In this document: piece by piece, positions 33,703 through 42,681 of the stretch | How positions within the stretch are numbered: the first letter of the stretch is position 1 | How the letters are laid out: each line of letters starts with the position of its first letter | Source: Phenylobacterium haematophilum | Lineage (GTDB): Bacteria > Pseudomonadota > Alphaproteobacteria > Caulobacterales > Caulobacteraceae | Length of the DNA stretch: 64,000 nt | Direction of reading: 5' to 3' | Assembly: GCF_014196295.1 (NCBI RefSeq) | Contig: NZ_JACIDK010000004.1 | Span: 186,001 to 250,000 of the forward strand | Position numbers and translations under genes: made by a program | Notes under the pieces: model-generated | Seen by the model: only the letters and a program-made list of their open reading frames with translations | What the model was told of the DNA's origin: nothing | Database searches by the model: none

Positions 33703-34085
33703 CCGCCGCTGCGGCGTCCCGAAGCGCCGCGGGCGACCAGCACGGCCGCGAGGCCTGCGGCGCCCAGGCCCAGCGCCAATCCCAGCGAGCGGCGCCGGCG
33801 CGGCGCGACGGTGACGCGGTGGATGTGCGGGCCTTCCACCGCCCACCAGGCGCCGGAGGGCTTGTCGAAGCCGTGCTTGGCGTACCGCCCGGTCCACTCG
33901 CGGGCGAGGTCGGCGGCCTCTGATGCGGATCGCCCTGTCGCGATGAAACCGCTATCAGGGGTCGTGCGTTTGGGGTCGTCGTCGAGTCTCCAGGTCTCCC
34001 GCAGGACGTTGAACACGCGGCCAAGTGGCGCATGTGTGGAGATGGTGGGGCGACGGCGCAGGAAGCGCTCGATAGACTCCGACAT
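33699..34085 (-). CDS. Hypothetical protein with C-terminal membrane helix
   Basis: A 128-residue protein: a soluble N-terminal part (RVFNVLRETWRLDDD, SASEAADLAREWTGRYAKHGF) and one C-terminal hydrophobic segment (LGLALGLGAAGLAAVLVA) preceded by basic residues, suggesting a tail anchor. It overlaps the Gly/Tyr-rich gene by 4 bases, convergently. No family is recognised. Confidence 0.65.
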   Translation of the reverse strand: MSESIERFLRRRPTISTHAPLGRVFNVLRETWRLDDDPKRTTPDSGFIATGRSASEAADLAREWTGRYAKHGFDKPSGAWWAVEGPHIHRVTVAPRRRRSLGLALGLGAAGLAAVLVARGASGRRSGG

Positions 34086-34174
34086 GCGCCGGTTAGGCTC
34101 CTGTTCGTGGATCGGTGATTCACCGGTGCGATAGTTCTGGAAATTGGCGCCTGTTGGGCGCTTGGATAGTGTTG

Positions 34175-34489
34175 ATGCGTGAATTTGTTGAACTCCGGGG
34201 CGCTTCGGGCGCCGCCTACCGCTTCCGGGCTTGGCCGGAGAGCGATCATCACACGCCGACGGCGGGCAATTTCGCCGTTCTGGCGTTTGAAGGGCCGGAG
34301 GTGACCATCGTCGGTCTCGGCGTCTGCAGCGACTTGTCGCGCGCCAAGCAATTGGCCCAGACGACCCTTGCCGAAGCCCAGGGTCACCTGTTCACCCGGC
34401 TCAACGTCTCGCGCGCGGTCCGCGACTCCGAGCACGAAGATCTACTCGCCGGCCAGCCGGCCGCCCGCACGCTCCACCAAGAAGCCTGA
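34175..34489 (+). CDS. Hypothetical protein
   Basis: A 104-residue protein starting MREFVELRGASGAAYRFRAW, with repeated strand-like segments (GNFAVLAFEGPEVTIVGLGV) followed by a helix (LSRAKQLAQTTLAEAQ). The frame opens at 34115, but the preceding residues look untranslated. The ribosome binding site is weak. No family is recognised. Confidence 0.6.
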   Translation: MREFVELRGASGAAYRFRAWPESDHHTPTAGNFAVLAFEGPEVTIVGLGVCSDLSRAKQLAQTTLAEAQGHLFTRLNVSRAVRDSEHEDLLAGQPAARTLHQEA

Positions 34490-34524
34490 CCCGCTCGGCC
34501 CCCTCCGCGATGCGGGGGGCGACG

Positions 34525-34854
34525 TCAGCCGCCGGCCTCGTCCACGACGATCGTCACGGTCTTGCCGCGCGAGAGCGGCTCCCAGCCGGCCGCGACGGCC
34601 GAGGCGATCGCCCTCGCCACCAGCGGCCGGGCGATCTGCGAGGCTTGCAGCTGCGGCGCGCCGAACCGGGGCTGCGGCCCCGGCGGAAACTCCACCACCG
34701 CTTCGCGCTTGCCGTCCTGGTGGCGCACGGCGATCGCCATGCCGCGCCACTTCGCAGAGTCGCTGGACCATTGCGGTCGCCGGTGGAGCCACCAGACATA
34801 GGGCTCTCCGTCGACCTCGATCTCGAACTCGTCGCTTTGTTTGGTCTTCGCCAT
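34525..34854 (-). CDS. Hypothetical protein
   Basis: A 109-residue protein with FEIEVDGEPYVWWLHRRPQW, a Trp-rich N-terminal segment, then MAIAVRHQDGKREAVVEF and a helical C-terminal part (IARPLVARAIASAVAAGW). It looks like a small cytoplasmic alpha/beta protein. No family is recognised. Confidence 0.68.
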   Translation of the reverse strand: MAKTKQSDEFEIEVDGEPYVWWLHRRPQWSSDSAKWRGMAIAVRHQDGKREAVVEFPPGPQPRFGAPQLQASQIARPLVARAIASAVAAGWEPLSRGKTVTIVVDEAGG

Positions 34855-34941
34855 GGCAGGCAGTTAACCCGGCAAGCGCCTCCAGGCCACCCCGCTACGC
34901 CGCCACCGCGCAAGCGCGCCGTGCGTGCGGGAATGTGAAGC

Positions 34942-35397
34942 CTAGCGCGCGCCCAGCGCGTCGCGGACGACGGTCTGAAAATCGAACACCGACATCTGCT
35001 GGCCGGCGATGCGCTGCGGCTTGCCCGTGCAGACCTGCTGCATCAGTTCGAACCGCTCGTCCCCCGGCGCCACGTCTTGCCATTCGCCGGGCGTTTCGAC
35101 CGACCGCAGGGTCTGACCGTCCGGCGACACGAAGCGGCGGGCGATGTCGCGCGTGCGGCGCATGGCGCAGGAAAACTCCCGGAAGGTCGCCACCATGCTC
35201 GCCCCATCCATCGGGGCGGCGACGATCTGGTAGACCCAGGCCTGCGCCATGGCCCCCTCGCGCCGCACGCTTCCGACGTCGTAGACCAGGGCGCTCTGCC
35301 CCTTCTTGAAGCTGACGGCCTCGAACGGCGCGGCCTGCGCGCCTCCGGCCAGCAGCGCCAGACCCAATGCGGCCGCGGCCGCCTTGCGATAGCTCAT
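34942..35397 (-). CDS. Secreted hypothetical protein
   Basis: A 151-residue protein with a signal peptide (AAAAALGLALLAGGAQA) and two cysteines (FSCAMRR and QQVCTGK) probably bridged in the periplasm. ATG 35397 is chosen for the GGAGGG ribosome binding site; the frame is open 69 codons further upstream without support. No family is recognised. Confidence 0.75.
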   Translation of the reverse strand: MSYRKAAAAALGLALLAGGAQAAPFEAVSFKKGQSALVYDVGSVRREGAMAQAWVYQIVAAPMDGASMVATFREFSCAMRRTRDIARRFVSPDGQTLRSVETPGEWQDVAPGDERFELMQQVCTGKPQRIAGQQMSVFDFQTVVRDALGAR

Positions 35398-35700
35398 CCC
35401 ACAGCCCTCCGAGCGAGCGTGGCCCAAACGCGCCCGGTCAAACCGTTCGCGACTGGGACAGTTAACGTTCCACGCTCCCGCCGGGTTCACGATCGGCGCC
35501 ACCTTCCCCGTCCGGAGCGGCGCCATGGCAAGGGCTAAACGCGACGACGACGTTCCCGAGGGCTGGTTCTCCCCCACCGCCCTGGTTGTGCCAGCGACCG
35601 CCAACGCTGCAGGTTATTCCCGCCCAGCCTTCAGGTGTTCGCCCTATGTCGCACGGGCCCCAGTTCTCCGACCCTGCCGATCCCTAGGAGGCCGGCGATC
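35398..35700. other. 303-bp divergent intergenic region
   Basis: Lies between a secreted-protein gene and the OprP-like porin gene, divergently transcribed. A plus-strand frame from 35525 (MARAKRDDDVPEGWF) runs out of frame into the porin gene and is not supported. The end holds the AGGAGG ribosome binding site of the porin gene. Confidence 0.4.
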
Positions 35701-37125
35701 GTGTACGCCCTTGCCACGACAAGCGCCGCGCTCGCCGCGGCGGTTTCGGGCGAACAGGCCCCGGCGGCGCCCGCGACGCCGCCGGCCGCGCCGCCCGCCG
35801 ACGCCCAGGCCGACGATGGCGGCTTTTCCCTCGGCTCCTTGCTCGACCTCGACTTCCAGCTCGGGCCTTGGACCTTCCACGGCTACCTGCAGTATGACGG
35901 CGCGATCTACGATCAGGCCGCCGAAGGCCCGCCGGAAGGCGACTTCCGGCGCGGCGGCGTGCATCTCGGCGATCCCCTGCGCGCGCGCAATCTCAACGAC
36001 GGCTCCTATCTGCGCCGCGCCCGCCTCGGGTGGGAGGGCTCTCACGGCGACCATTTCGCCTATCGCGCCATGTTCGAGTTCGGCGACGCCGACGAGGCCG
36101 GCGAAGCCCGGATCGCCGAGGTCTGGGCCAGCTACCTTCGCAAGCCCTACTCGATCCGCATCGGCGCTTTCTCGCCGCCGACCAACATGGAGGGCGCGAC
36201 CAGCTCCGACAGCAACCTGTTCCTCGAACGGGCGACCGCCGCGGACCTCGCCCGCTCGCTCGGCGGCGGCGACGGCCGGGTGGGCGTCACGGTCAGGCGC
36301 GTCGTCCCCGGCTCGATGATCGCGCTCAGCCTGACCGGGCCCCAGCTCGACGCCGGCGAGGACTACGCGCCGCGGGCGGCGATCCTCGGGCGCTACACCC
36401 GGGCCTTCAAGGGGCGGAACGACTATCGCATCCACCTCGGCGTCAACGGAACCTACGTTCTGGCCCCGGCCAGCGAGCAGGACTCCGGCCGCCCCGAACG
36501 CTTCCCGGTCCGGTTTCTCAACACGCCGGAGATCGACGTGGACGACACCCCGCTGATCGACACCGGCGAGATCGACGCCGACCGGGCCCAGGTCCTCGGC
36601 CTGGAATTCGCCGCCCAGCGCCGGAACTTCTACCTCCAGGCCGAGGGCTTCCTGTTCGGCGTTGACCGCCACGGGCCCGGCGGCGACCTCCGCTTCGGCG
36701 GCTACTATGTCCAGGGCAGTTGGATCCTGACCGGCGAGACCCGGCGCTTCGACCAGTCGCTCGCCGCCTTCTCATTCCCCAAGCCGCTCGCCCCGATCGG
36801 CAAGGGCGGCTGGGGCGCCTTGGAGCTGGCCTTCCGCTACAGCCTCATGGACCTCGACGACCACGAAGGCGCGGCCGGCCAGCCAACGCCCCTGGGCGGC
36901 GTGCGCGGCGGCCGCCAGCAGATCCTCGGCGCCGCGCTGCTCTGGTATCCGCGCCCCCGCGTCCGGGTGATGGCCAACTACCTCCACGTCGATGTCGACC
37001 GTCTCAATCCGGCGGGGATCGACGATCCGGCGCCCTTCGGCGCGCCGCCCGCGACGCCCCCGCCCGGCGTCCAGATCGGCCAGACCTTCAACATCCTCGC
37101 CGTCCGTATCCGATATTCGTTCTAG
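35701..37125 (+). CDS. OprP/OprO-like (phosphate-selective type) porin
   Basis: A 474-residue outer-membrane protein with a short signal sequence, a Pro/Ala linker, then a 16-strand-type barrel: LGPWTFHGYLQYDGAIYDQ, YLRRARLGWEGSHGDHFAYR and the end NILAVRIRYSF, all typical of the phosphate-selective porin O/P family. GTG at 35701 is chosen because TAGGAGG lies 10 bases upstream. It forms a likely operon with the DUF202 gene 8 bases downstream. The anion selectivity cannot be told from sequence. Confidence 0.85.
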   Translation: MYALATTSAALAAAVSGEQAPAAPATPPAAPPADAQADDGGFSLGSLLDLDFQLGPWTFHGYLQYDGAIYDQAAEGPPEGDFRRGGVHLGDPLRARNLNDGSYLRRARLGWEGSHGDHFAYRAMFEFGDADEAGEARIAEVWASYLRKPYSIRIGAFSPPTNMEGATSSDSNLFLERATAADLARSLGGGDGRVGVTVRRVVPGSMIALSLTGPQLDAGEDYAPRAAILGRYTRAFKGRNDYRIHLGVNGTYVLAPASEQDSGRPERFPVRFLNTPEIDVDDTPLIDTGEIDADRAQVLGLEFAAQRRNFYLQAEGFLFGVDRHGPGGDLRFGGYYVQGSWILTGETRRFDQSLAAFSFPKPLAPIGKGGWGALELAFRYSLMDLDDHEGAAGQPTPLGGVRGGRQQILGAALLWYPRPRVRVMANYLHVDVDRLNPAGIDDPAPFGAPPATPPPGVQIGQTFNILAVRIRYSF

Positions 37126-37133
37126 GAGGCCCG

Positions 37134-37547
37134 ATGCCCGTCCCTCTCCCCTCCGACGCCGATGCGGTCGCCGCATTGCGGGACACCGCCCTGCGCGACG
37201 TCGAGCGCACCATGATCCAGATCGTGCAGACCTCGATCTCGCTGATCGGCTTCGGCTTCACCATCCACGCCTTCCTGCAGAACGCCGACGCCAGCGCGTC
37301 GCTCGGCGTCGACATCGACCAGATCGCGCGGCGGATCGGCCTGGCGTTGCTGACGCTGGGCCTGCTGAACCTGGGCTGGGGCCTCTGGAGCCAGTGGCGC
37401 TTTCTGGCGGTCGTGCGCCGCCGCCATCCGCTGCCGCCCGGCTCCCCGCGCGGCTACCGGATCCGCTCCACCTTCGTGGTCGCCGGCCTGCTGCTGGCGC
37501 TCGGCGCGGCGGCCTTCGGGACCATGATCCTGCAGACCTTCGGATGA
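37134..37547 (+). CDS. DUF202/YidH-like membrane protein
   Basis: A 137-residue protein with three transmembrane helices (IVQTSISLIGFGFTIHAF, IGLALLTLGLLNLGWGLW, FVVAGLLLALGAAAFG), the DUF202 topology. ATG at 37134 follows AGGAGG. It sits in the inner membrane, co-transcribed with the porin upstream. Function unknown. Confidence 0.85.
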   Translation: MPVPLPSDADAVAALRDTALRDVERTMIQIVQTSISLIGFGFTIHAFLQNADASASLGVDIDQIARRIGLALLTLGLLNLGWGLWSQWRFLAVVRRRHPLPPGSPRGYRIRSTFVVAGLLLALGAAAFGTMILQTFG

Positions 37548-37650
37548 ACCCTCGCTCTGGTCAGTATTCGACCTGATAGTCACTCATCGGACAGGTCTTC
37601 AGAGTGCGGTCACGCTCCACAGGGAAAGAGCGACCAATGGAGGGCTGGTA

Positions 37651-38898
37651 ATGGTGCAATTCTCAGGCATCACAGCGCACCGCAGCGCCTGCGCGGCGAC
37701 AGTGGCGCTCGGATTGAGCGCAGGCGGCGTGGCGTGGGCTCAAGACGAACCCAACTTCGAAGTCTACGGATTCGCGCAGCTGGATTACGTTCAGGACTTC
37801 AAGCGGGTTCACCCCGATTGGGACGCGACCTTGCGCCCCTCGAAGATTCCCACGGTCGACGGCATCTACGGCGACGACGGCCAGGCCGTCATCAGCGCCC
37901 GGCAATCGCGCCTCGGCGTCCGGGCCAAGCAGCCGATCGGCGGGCAGGACCTCTTCGTCCGCTTCGAGTTCGATCTCTACGGCGTCGGCGACGACGCCGG
38001 GCAGACCACCTTCCGCCTGCGTCACGCTTATGGCGAATGGGGCCCGGTCCTCGCCGGCCAGACGAACAGCCTGTTCATGGACGGCGACACCTTCCCCAAC
38101 ACCATCGACTACTGGGGCCCCAATGGGATGGTGTTCCTGCGCAACCCGCAGATCCGCTTCACCTACAAGACCGGGCCGCACCAGTTCGCCGTCGCGGTCG
38201 AGCAGCCGAGCAACGACATCGACCCCGGCAATATCCGCCTCATCGATTCCGACATCGCCAGCGGCCTGCAGGGCGACGAAGAGCTCCCCGACCTGACCGC
38301 GCACTGGCGCTACGACGGCGGCTGGGGCCACGTCCAGGTGGCCGGCATCCTGCGCCGCGTGGGCTTCGAAACCGCCGGCACGCCGAACAACGAACCCTCC
38401 GACAGCAAGACCGGCTGGGGCGTCAACCTCACCTCGAACATCAAGCTGCTCAAGAAGGACGTCATCCACCTCGGCGCGGTCTACGGCGAAGGCATCGCCA
38501 GCTACATGAACGACGGCGGCACCGACCTGGCGCCGGAAGCCGACCGCCTCAACGCCCCTCCGCCGGCCCCCGGCCAGCCGCCGCCCATCGGCCTGCGCGG
38601 CGAGGTCGTGCCGCTGTTCGGGATGATGGCCTACTACGACCACTACTGGAACGATCAGTGGAGTTCCTCGATCGGCTACAGCCGCGTGCAGGTCGACAAC
38701 ACCAACTTCCAGGAAGCGACCGCCTTCCAGACCGCCCAGTACGCCTCGGTGAACCTGCTCTACACGCCCTCGGACAAGATCATGATGGGCGGCGAATTCC
38801 TCTGGGGCACCCGCGAGGACAAGGACGGCGAGGAAGGCGAGGATTACCGCCTTCAGGTCTCGTTCAAATACGCCTTCTCCAGCAACGACTTCCGCTGA
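37651..38898 (+). CDS. DcaP-family outer-membrane porin
   Basis: A 415-residue protein with signal peptide (residues 1-30, GGVAWA), then the DcaP start FEVYGFAQLDYVQDF, ISARQSRLGVRAKQP, and YGEWGPVLAGQTNSLFMD, ending LQVSFKYAFSSNDF. DcaP-like trimeric porins take up dicarboxylates and other small negatively charged solutes. It is followed after 17 bases by the glutaminase gene, which suggests uptake of amino-acid-derived compounds. Confidence 0.88.
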   Translation: MVQFSGITAHRSACAATVALGLSAGGVAWAQDEPNFEVYGFAQLDYVQDFKRVHPDWDATLRPSKIPTVDGIYGDDGQAVISARQSRLGVRAKQPIGGQDLFVRFEFDLYGVGDDAGQTTFRLRHAYGEWGPVLAGQTNSLFMDGDTFPNTIDYWGPNGMVFLRNPQIRFTYKTGPHQFAVAVEQPSNDIDPGNIRLIDSDIASGLQGDEELPDLTAHWRYDGGWGHVQVAGILRRVGFETAGTPNNEPSDSKTGWGVNLTSNIKLLKKDVIHLGAVYGEGIASYMNDGGTDLAPEADRLNAPPPAPGQPPPIGLRGEVVPLFGMMAYYDHYWNDQWSSSIGYSRVQVDNTNFQEATAFQTAQYASVNLLYTPSDKIMMGGEFLWGTREDKDGEEGEDYRLQVSFKYAFSSNDFR

Positions 38899-38915
38899 TC
38901 AGGGAGCACTCGATC

Positions 38916-39944
38916 ATGCAACCCAACGCTTCCCGGCGGGACCTGGCCAAGGCCTTCGCCTTCATGGCCGCCGCCTCCGCCGCCGCACCGGCGCTCGCCC
39001 AGACCGCCGCCGGCGGCGACATCGACGCCGCGGTCAAGGCCGCCCACGCCCAGTACAAGACCCTCAACGAAGGCAAGAACGCCGACTACATCCCGGCCCT
39101 CGCCCAAGTGCCGTCCCACTACTTCGGGATCGGCCTGGTCACCCCGACCAACAAGTCGTCCTTCGTCGGCGACATCGAGCCGAAGTTCTCGATCCAGTCG
39201 ATCTCCAAGGTCTTCACCATGGCCCTGGTGTTCCAGGAGTCCGGCGAGGCCCTGATCGAGAACAGTATCGGCGTCGACGCCACCGGCCAGGTGTTCAACT
39301 CGATCACCGCCGTCGAGCAGTACAAGGGCAAGGAGATGAACCCCTTCGTCAATCCGGGGGCCATCGCCACCACCGGCATGGTGAAGGGCTCCAGCGCCGA
39401 CGAGGTCTGGCGCAAGATCCTCGGCATCCACAGCGACTTCGCCGGCCGCCAGCTCGACGTCGATCAGGTCGTCTACAAGTCGGAAGCCGACACAAACCAG
39501 CGCAACCGGGCGATCAGTCAGCTGATGTCGGCCTACGAGCGTTTCCCCGGCGATCCGGCCCAGGCCGTCGACCTCTACACGCGCCAGTGCGCCATCGCCG
39601 TGAACGCCAAGGACCTCGCGGTCATGGCCGCCACCCTGGCCAACGGCGGCAAGAACCCGGTGACCCGCAAGCAGGTGATCGATCCGCGCCATGTCCCCGG
39701 CATCCTGGCGGTGATGGCGACGGCCGGCCTTTACGACGACAGCGGCAAGTGGCTGTTCCACACCGGCCTGCCGGCCAAGAGCGGCGTGGGCGGCGGCATC
39801 ATCGCGGTCTCGCCGGGCAAGTTCGGCATCGGCACCTTCGCCCCGCCGCTCGACGCGGCCGGCAACAGCGTGCGCGGCCAGCGCGCGATCACCGCGATCT
39901 CGAACGCCCTCGACGGCAACCCCTACTCGGTGCGTCCGGTCTAG
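38916..39944 (+). CDS. glsA: Glutaminase A, predicted Tat-exported
   Basis: A 342-residue serine-dependent glutaminase (glutamine to glutamate and ammonia) with the beta-lactamase-like S-x-x-K (SIQSISKVFT), NPFVNPGAIATTGMV, and the late KSGVGGGIIAVSPG. Residues 1-29 form a Tat-type signal (ASRRDLAKAFAF, ending ALAQ), which is unusual because bacterial glutaminases of this family are normally cytoplasmic. It lies between two porin genes (17- and 12-base gaps), so periplasmic glutamine hydrolysis is the likely role. Confidence 0.92.
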   Translation: MQPNASRRDLAKAFAFMAAASAAAPALAQTAAGGDIDAAVKAAHAQYKTLNEGKNADYIPALAQVPSHYFGIGLVTPTNKSSFVGDIEPKFSIQSISKVFTMALVFQESGEALIENSIGVDATGQVFNSITAVEQYKGKEMNPFVNPGAIATTGMVKGSSADEVWRKILGIHSDFAGRQLDVDQVVYKSEADTNQRNRAISQLMSAYERFPGDPAQAVDLYTRQCAIAVNAKDLAVMAATLANGGKNPVTRKQVIDPRHVPGILAVMATAGLYDDSGKWLFHTGLPAKSGVGGGIIAVSPGKFGIGTFAPPLDAAGNSVRGQRAITAISNALDGNPYSVRPV

Positions 39945-39956
39945 CTGGAGAAGGTC

Positions 39957-41528
39957 ATGCGTGGCGGGGGTGGAGCGCGTGGAACGCTGGCGGCCGGCTC
40001 GGCAAGCGCGGCCCTGCTCCTCGCGGCCAGTTGGCCGCCGTCAGCAGCGGCGGCCGACGAGGCCCAGGCTACCGCGCCGCCGCCGCCGGCGCCCGGCGCC
40101 TCGGACGCCGCGCTCGCCGACATCCGCCGGGAGATCGCAGCCCTGAAGGCGGAGTCGGCCGCCGCCAAAGCCGCCGAGGAGGCCCGCGCCCGGCGCATCG
40201 ACGCGCTCTCGCGCCAGTTCAGCCTGGTGGCCGGCGATCCGGCGGCGCCGACGTCGGCCCCTGAGCTAGCGGCGACGAACGCACAGCCGAACCTCCAGTC
40301 CAGCCAACGCGCCGAGGCTCCGCCCAAGGGCGCCAAGTGGGGCGGCTTCGAGCCCGGCAAGGGCGTGATCCTTGTGCGCTCGGACGCTGGCGAGGTGAAC
40401 CTCGGCCTGGTCAGTTACCTGCGCTATCTGAACCAGCACGGGATGGACCACACCTATACGAGCACCTTCGGCCAGCCCTTCGACGTCACCCCGCGCGAGG
40501 ACTTCCAGCTCGCCAAGGTGCAGATCACCCTGCGCGGTTGGCTGTTCGATCCGCGGTTCGGCTACAACGCCTATGTCTGGACCTCGCAGACCAGCCAGGG
40601 ACTTGGCGCTCAGGTGGTCGCCGCCGGCAACATCAACTGGACCTTCAACGAGCACTTCCGGGCCTTCTTCGGGATCCATTCGGTTCCCTCGACCCGCTCG
40701 ACCAATCGGACCTTCCCGTACTGGCTTCGCAATGACAACCGCCCCATCGCCGACGAGTTCTTCCGCGGCTCCTACACGCAAGGCGTCTGGGCCGAAGGGA
40801 AGGTCGTCGACGGCCTCGAATACCGGGTGATGCTGGCCAACAACCTCAGCGCGCTGGGCGTCCAGGCCCGCCAGCTCGACGCCAAGCCCAACACCTGGTC
40901 GGCCGCCCTGACCTGGATGCCGACGACCAAGGAGTTCGGCCCGGCCAACGGGTTCGGCGACTTCGAGGAACATCAGCAAGTCGCGACTCTGTTCAGCGCC
41001 CACTACACGCGCAGCTCCGAGGACCCGCAGTCGCAGCCGGCCACCGACTCGATCGAAAACACCCAGATTCGGCTTTCCGACGGCACGCTGATCTTCAGCC
41101 CGACCGCGTTCGGGACGGGCCGGATCACCGAGGTCCGCTACCAGATGATGGCCCTGGATGCGGCCGTCAAATACAAGGGCTACGCGCTGGAGGGTGAGTA
41201 CTACGCCCGCTGGCTCGACCCGCTTCAGTACGAGGGAATTCTCCCCCGGGACGACTTCTTCGACCAGGGCTACTCGCTGCAGGCCTCGGCCATGGTCATC
41301 CCCAAGACCCTGCAACTCTATGCGTCCGGATCGCAGATTTTCGGTCAGTACGGCGATCCCTGGGACCTGGCCCTCGGTCTCAACTACTTCCCGCTGCAGC
41401 GCCGCGATCTGCGGGTGAACGTCATGGGCCTGTGGGTGAAGAACTCGCCGGTCGGCTACACCGCCTATCCGATCCCCGTCGGCGGCAACGGCTTCACCTT
41501 CGTCACCGATTTTTCGCTGGCTTTCTGA
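39957..41528 (+). CDS. Outer-membrane porin with N-terminal coiled coil (OprO/P-like)
   Basis: A 523-residue protein: signal peptide, a coiled-coil segment (LADIRREIAALKAESAAAK, residues about 53-85), then a barrel with GEVNLGLVSYLRYLNQHG, REDFQLAKVQITLRGWLFDPRF and a C-terminal TDFSLAF with terminal Phe. Coiled-coil-plus-porin layouts contact peptidoglycan or trimerise. GGAGAAGG precedes the ATG. Third gene of the DcaP-glutaminase-porin operon. Confidence 0.85.
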   Translation: MRGGGGARGTLAAGSASAALLLAASWPPSAAAADEAQATAPPPPAPGASDAALADIRREIAALKAESAAAKAAEEARARRIDALSRQFSLVAGDPAAPTSAPELAATNAQPNLQSSQRAEAPPKGAKWGGFEPGKGVILVRSDAGEVNLGLVSYLRYLNQHGMDHTYTSTFGQPFDVTPREDFQLAKVQITLRGWLFDPRFGYNAYVWTSQTSQGLGAQVVAAGNINWTFNEHFRAFFGIHSVPSTRSTNRTFPYWLRNDNRPIADEFFRGSYTQGVWAEGKVVDGLEYRVMLANNLSALGVQARQLDAKPNTWSAALTWMPTTKEFGPANGFGDFEEHQQVATLFSAHYTRSSEDPQSQPATDSIENTQIRLSDGTLIFSPTAFGTGRITEVRYQMMALDAAVKYKGYALEGEYYARWLDPLQYEGILPRDDFFDQGYSLQASAMVIPKTLQLYASGSQIFGQYGDPWDLALGLNYFPLQRRDLRVNVMGLWVKNSPVGYTAYPIPVGGNGFTFVTDFSLAF

Positions 41529-41529
41529 G

Positions 41530-42681
41530 CTAACCGCCGGCGCGGCACACCGGCGGCGCGGCGTAATCCAGGTTCAACAGTCGGAAGTAGTTCTCGCCCA
41601 GCGCGATGTTGCGGAACGCCTCGTCGTTCAGCCGCCGGTTCACCCGGCTGGTGATCTCCAGTTCCTTCCAATACTGCTCGAACGGCTTCTCGCTGGCGGC
41701 GACGAAGTCCGAGCCGTTCAGGATCCGGGTCGGATAGGCGTTGAACAGATCGATGAAGTCCTGCCCGTACTGATAGTAGGCGTTGTAGATCACGTCCCAA
41801 GATATATCGAGCATCAGGTTCGGATAGGTGTCCAGCGCCTTGCGCATGATCGCCACGTGCAGCTTGGGATCCATCTTGGTGAGCTCCTTGGAGAGCCCCA
41901 TGTGCGCCCAGACGATCTTGTTGTTTGGGTAGGCCTTCAGCACGTGCTGCATCAGCGGCACGAACTTGGTCGGCTCGGCGTCGTTGCCGAGGTCGGCGTG
42001 CACGGTGAGCGGGATATCCCGATCCCGCAGCACCTTCATGAACGGGCCCCAGCGGTCGATGCTCTCAAAGGTCGGCGGTTCGAAGCCGTTCTTGAGCAGG
42101 GCCTGCTTCATGACGTTCACCTCGCCCATCCAGGCGAACATGCCGGGAAACTCGCGGTCGTAGAGCGCGATGGTCTCCACCGCGCCCTCGGGATGGGCCA
42201 GGTCCACGAAGGTCATCGATAGGGTGATGTGGACGTTGTCGTGCGGATAGACCTTCACCTCCTGGGCGTTGACGAAGTCGTTCTTGATGCTTGGCCTCGC
42301 CGCCACCCCAGGACAGTTCAGATAGTAGGTGCAGTCCGACTTCATATCGAGCGACTGGCCGATGCCCATATAGGTCACGAACCGCACGCCGGCCTTGTCG
42401 AAGAACTGGAACAGGGTCGTCGGCTCGATCGCCTGGCCGCCGAACGGCCGGGGATGGAAGTGAGCGTCCGAGACGCCCGTATAGGGCTCGGTCTTGCGGT
42501 CGAAGCACTGCGGGCTTGGATTCGACTTTGCGAACGACGCCAGGCTGCGCTTGAAGGTCGGAACCGGCGGGGTCGGGTCAGGCTTCGGAACGGGCTGAGC
42601 CGCGGCCGATGCGGCGAGCCCCGCCAGGACCGCGCTCGCCGCCACGGCGGCCCACGGGATGCGCATTCTGGTCATGCTCAC
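41530..42681 (-). CDS. Exported amidohydrolase-2 family protein
   Basis: A 383-residue TIM-barrel metal hydrolase with a signal peptide (AASAVLAGLAASAAAQ). Metal-site candidates are SDAHFHPRPFGG near the N terminus, the VHADLG histidine, the VWAHMGLSK histidine and the late NGSDFVA aspartate. It would hydrolyse or decarboxylate an unknown substrate in the periplasm. It starts directly after the stop of the Gly/Ser/Arg-rich gene and is the last of a three-gene operon with DUF2092. Confidence 0.85.
   Translation of the reverse strand: MSMTRMRIPWAAVAASAVLAGLAASAAAQPVPKPDPTPPVPTFKRSLASFAKSNPSPQCFDRKTEPYTGVSDAHFHPRPFGGQAIEPTTLFQFFDKAGVRFVTYMGIGQSLDMKSDCTYYLNCPGVAARPSIKNDFVNAQEVKVYPHDNVHITLSMTFVDLAHPEGAVETIALYDREFPGMFAWMGEVNVMKQALLKNGFEPPTFESIDRWGPFMKVLRDRDIPLTVHADLGNDAEPTKFVPLMQHVLKAYPNNKIVWAHMGLSKELTKMDPKLHVAIMRKALDTYPNLMLDISWDVIYNAYYQYGQDFIDLFNAYPTRILNGSDFVAASEKPFEQYWKELEITSRVNRRLNDEAFRNIALGENYFRLLNLDYAAPPVCRAGG

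Noticed and set aside
35525..35700. Frame starting MARAKRDDDVPEGWF before the OprP-like porin
   Set aside because: Becomes an Arg/Pro-rich shadow inside the porin gene, so it cannot be an independent gene.
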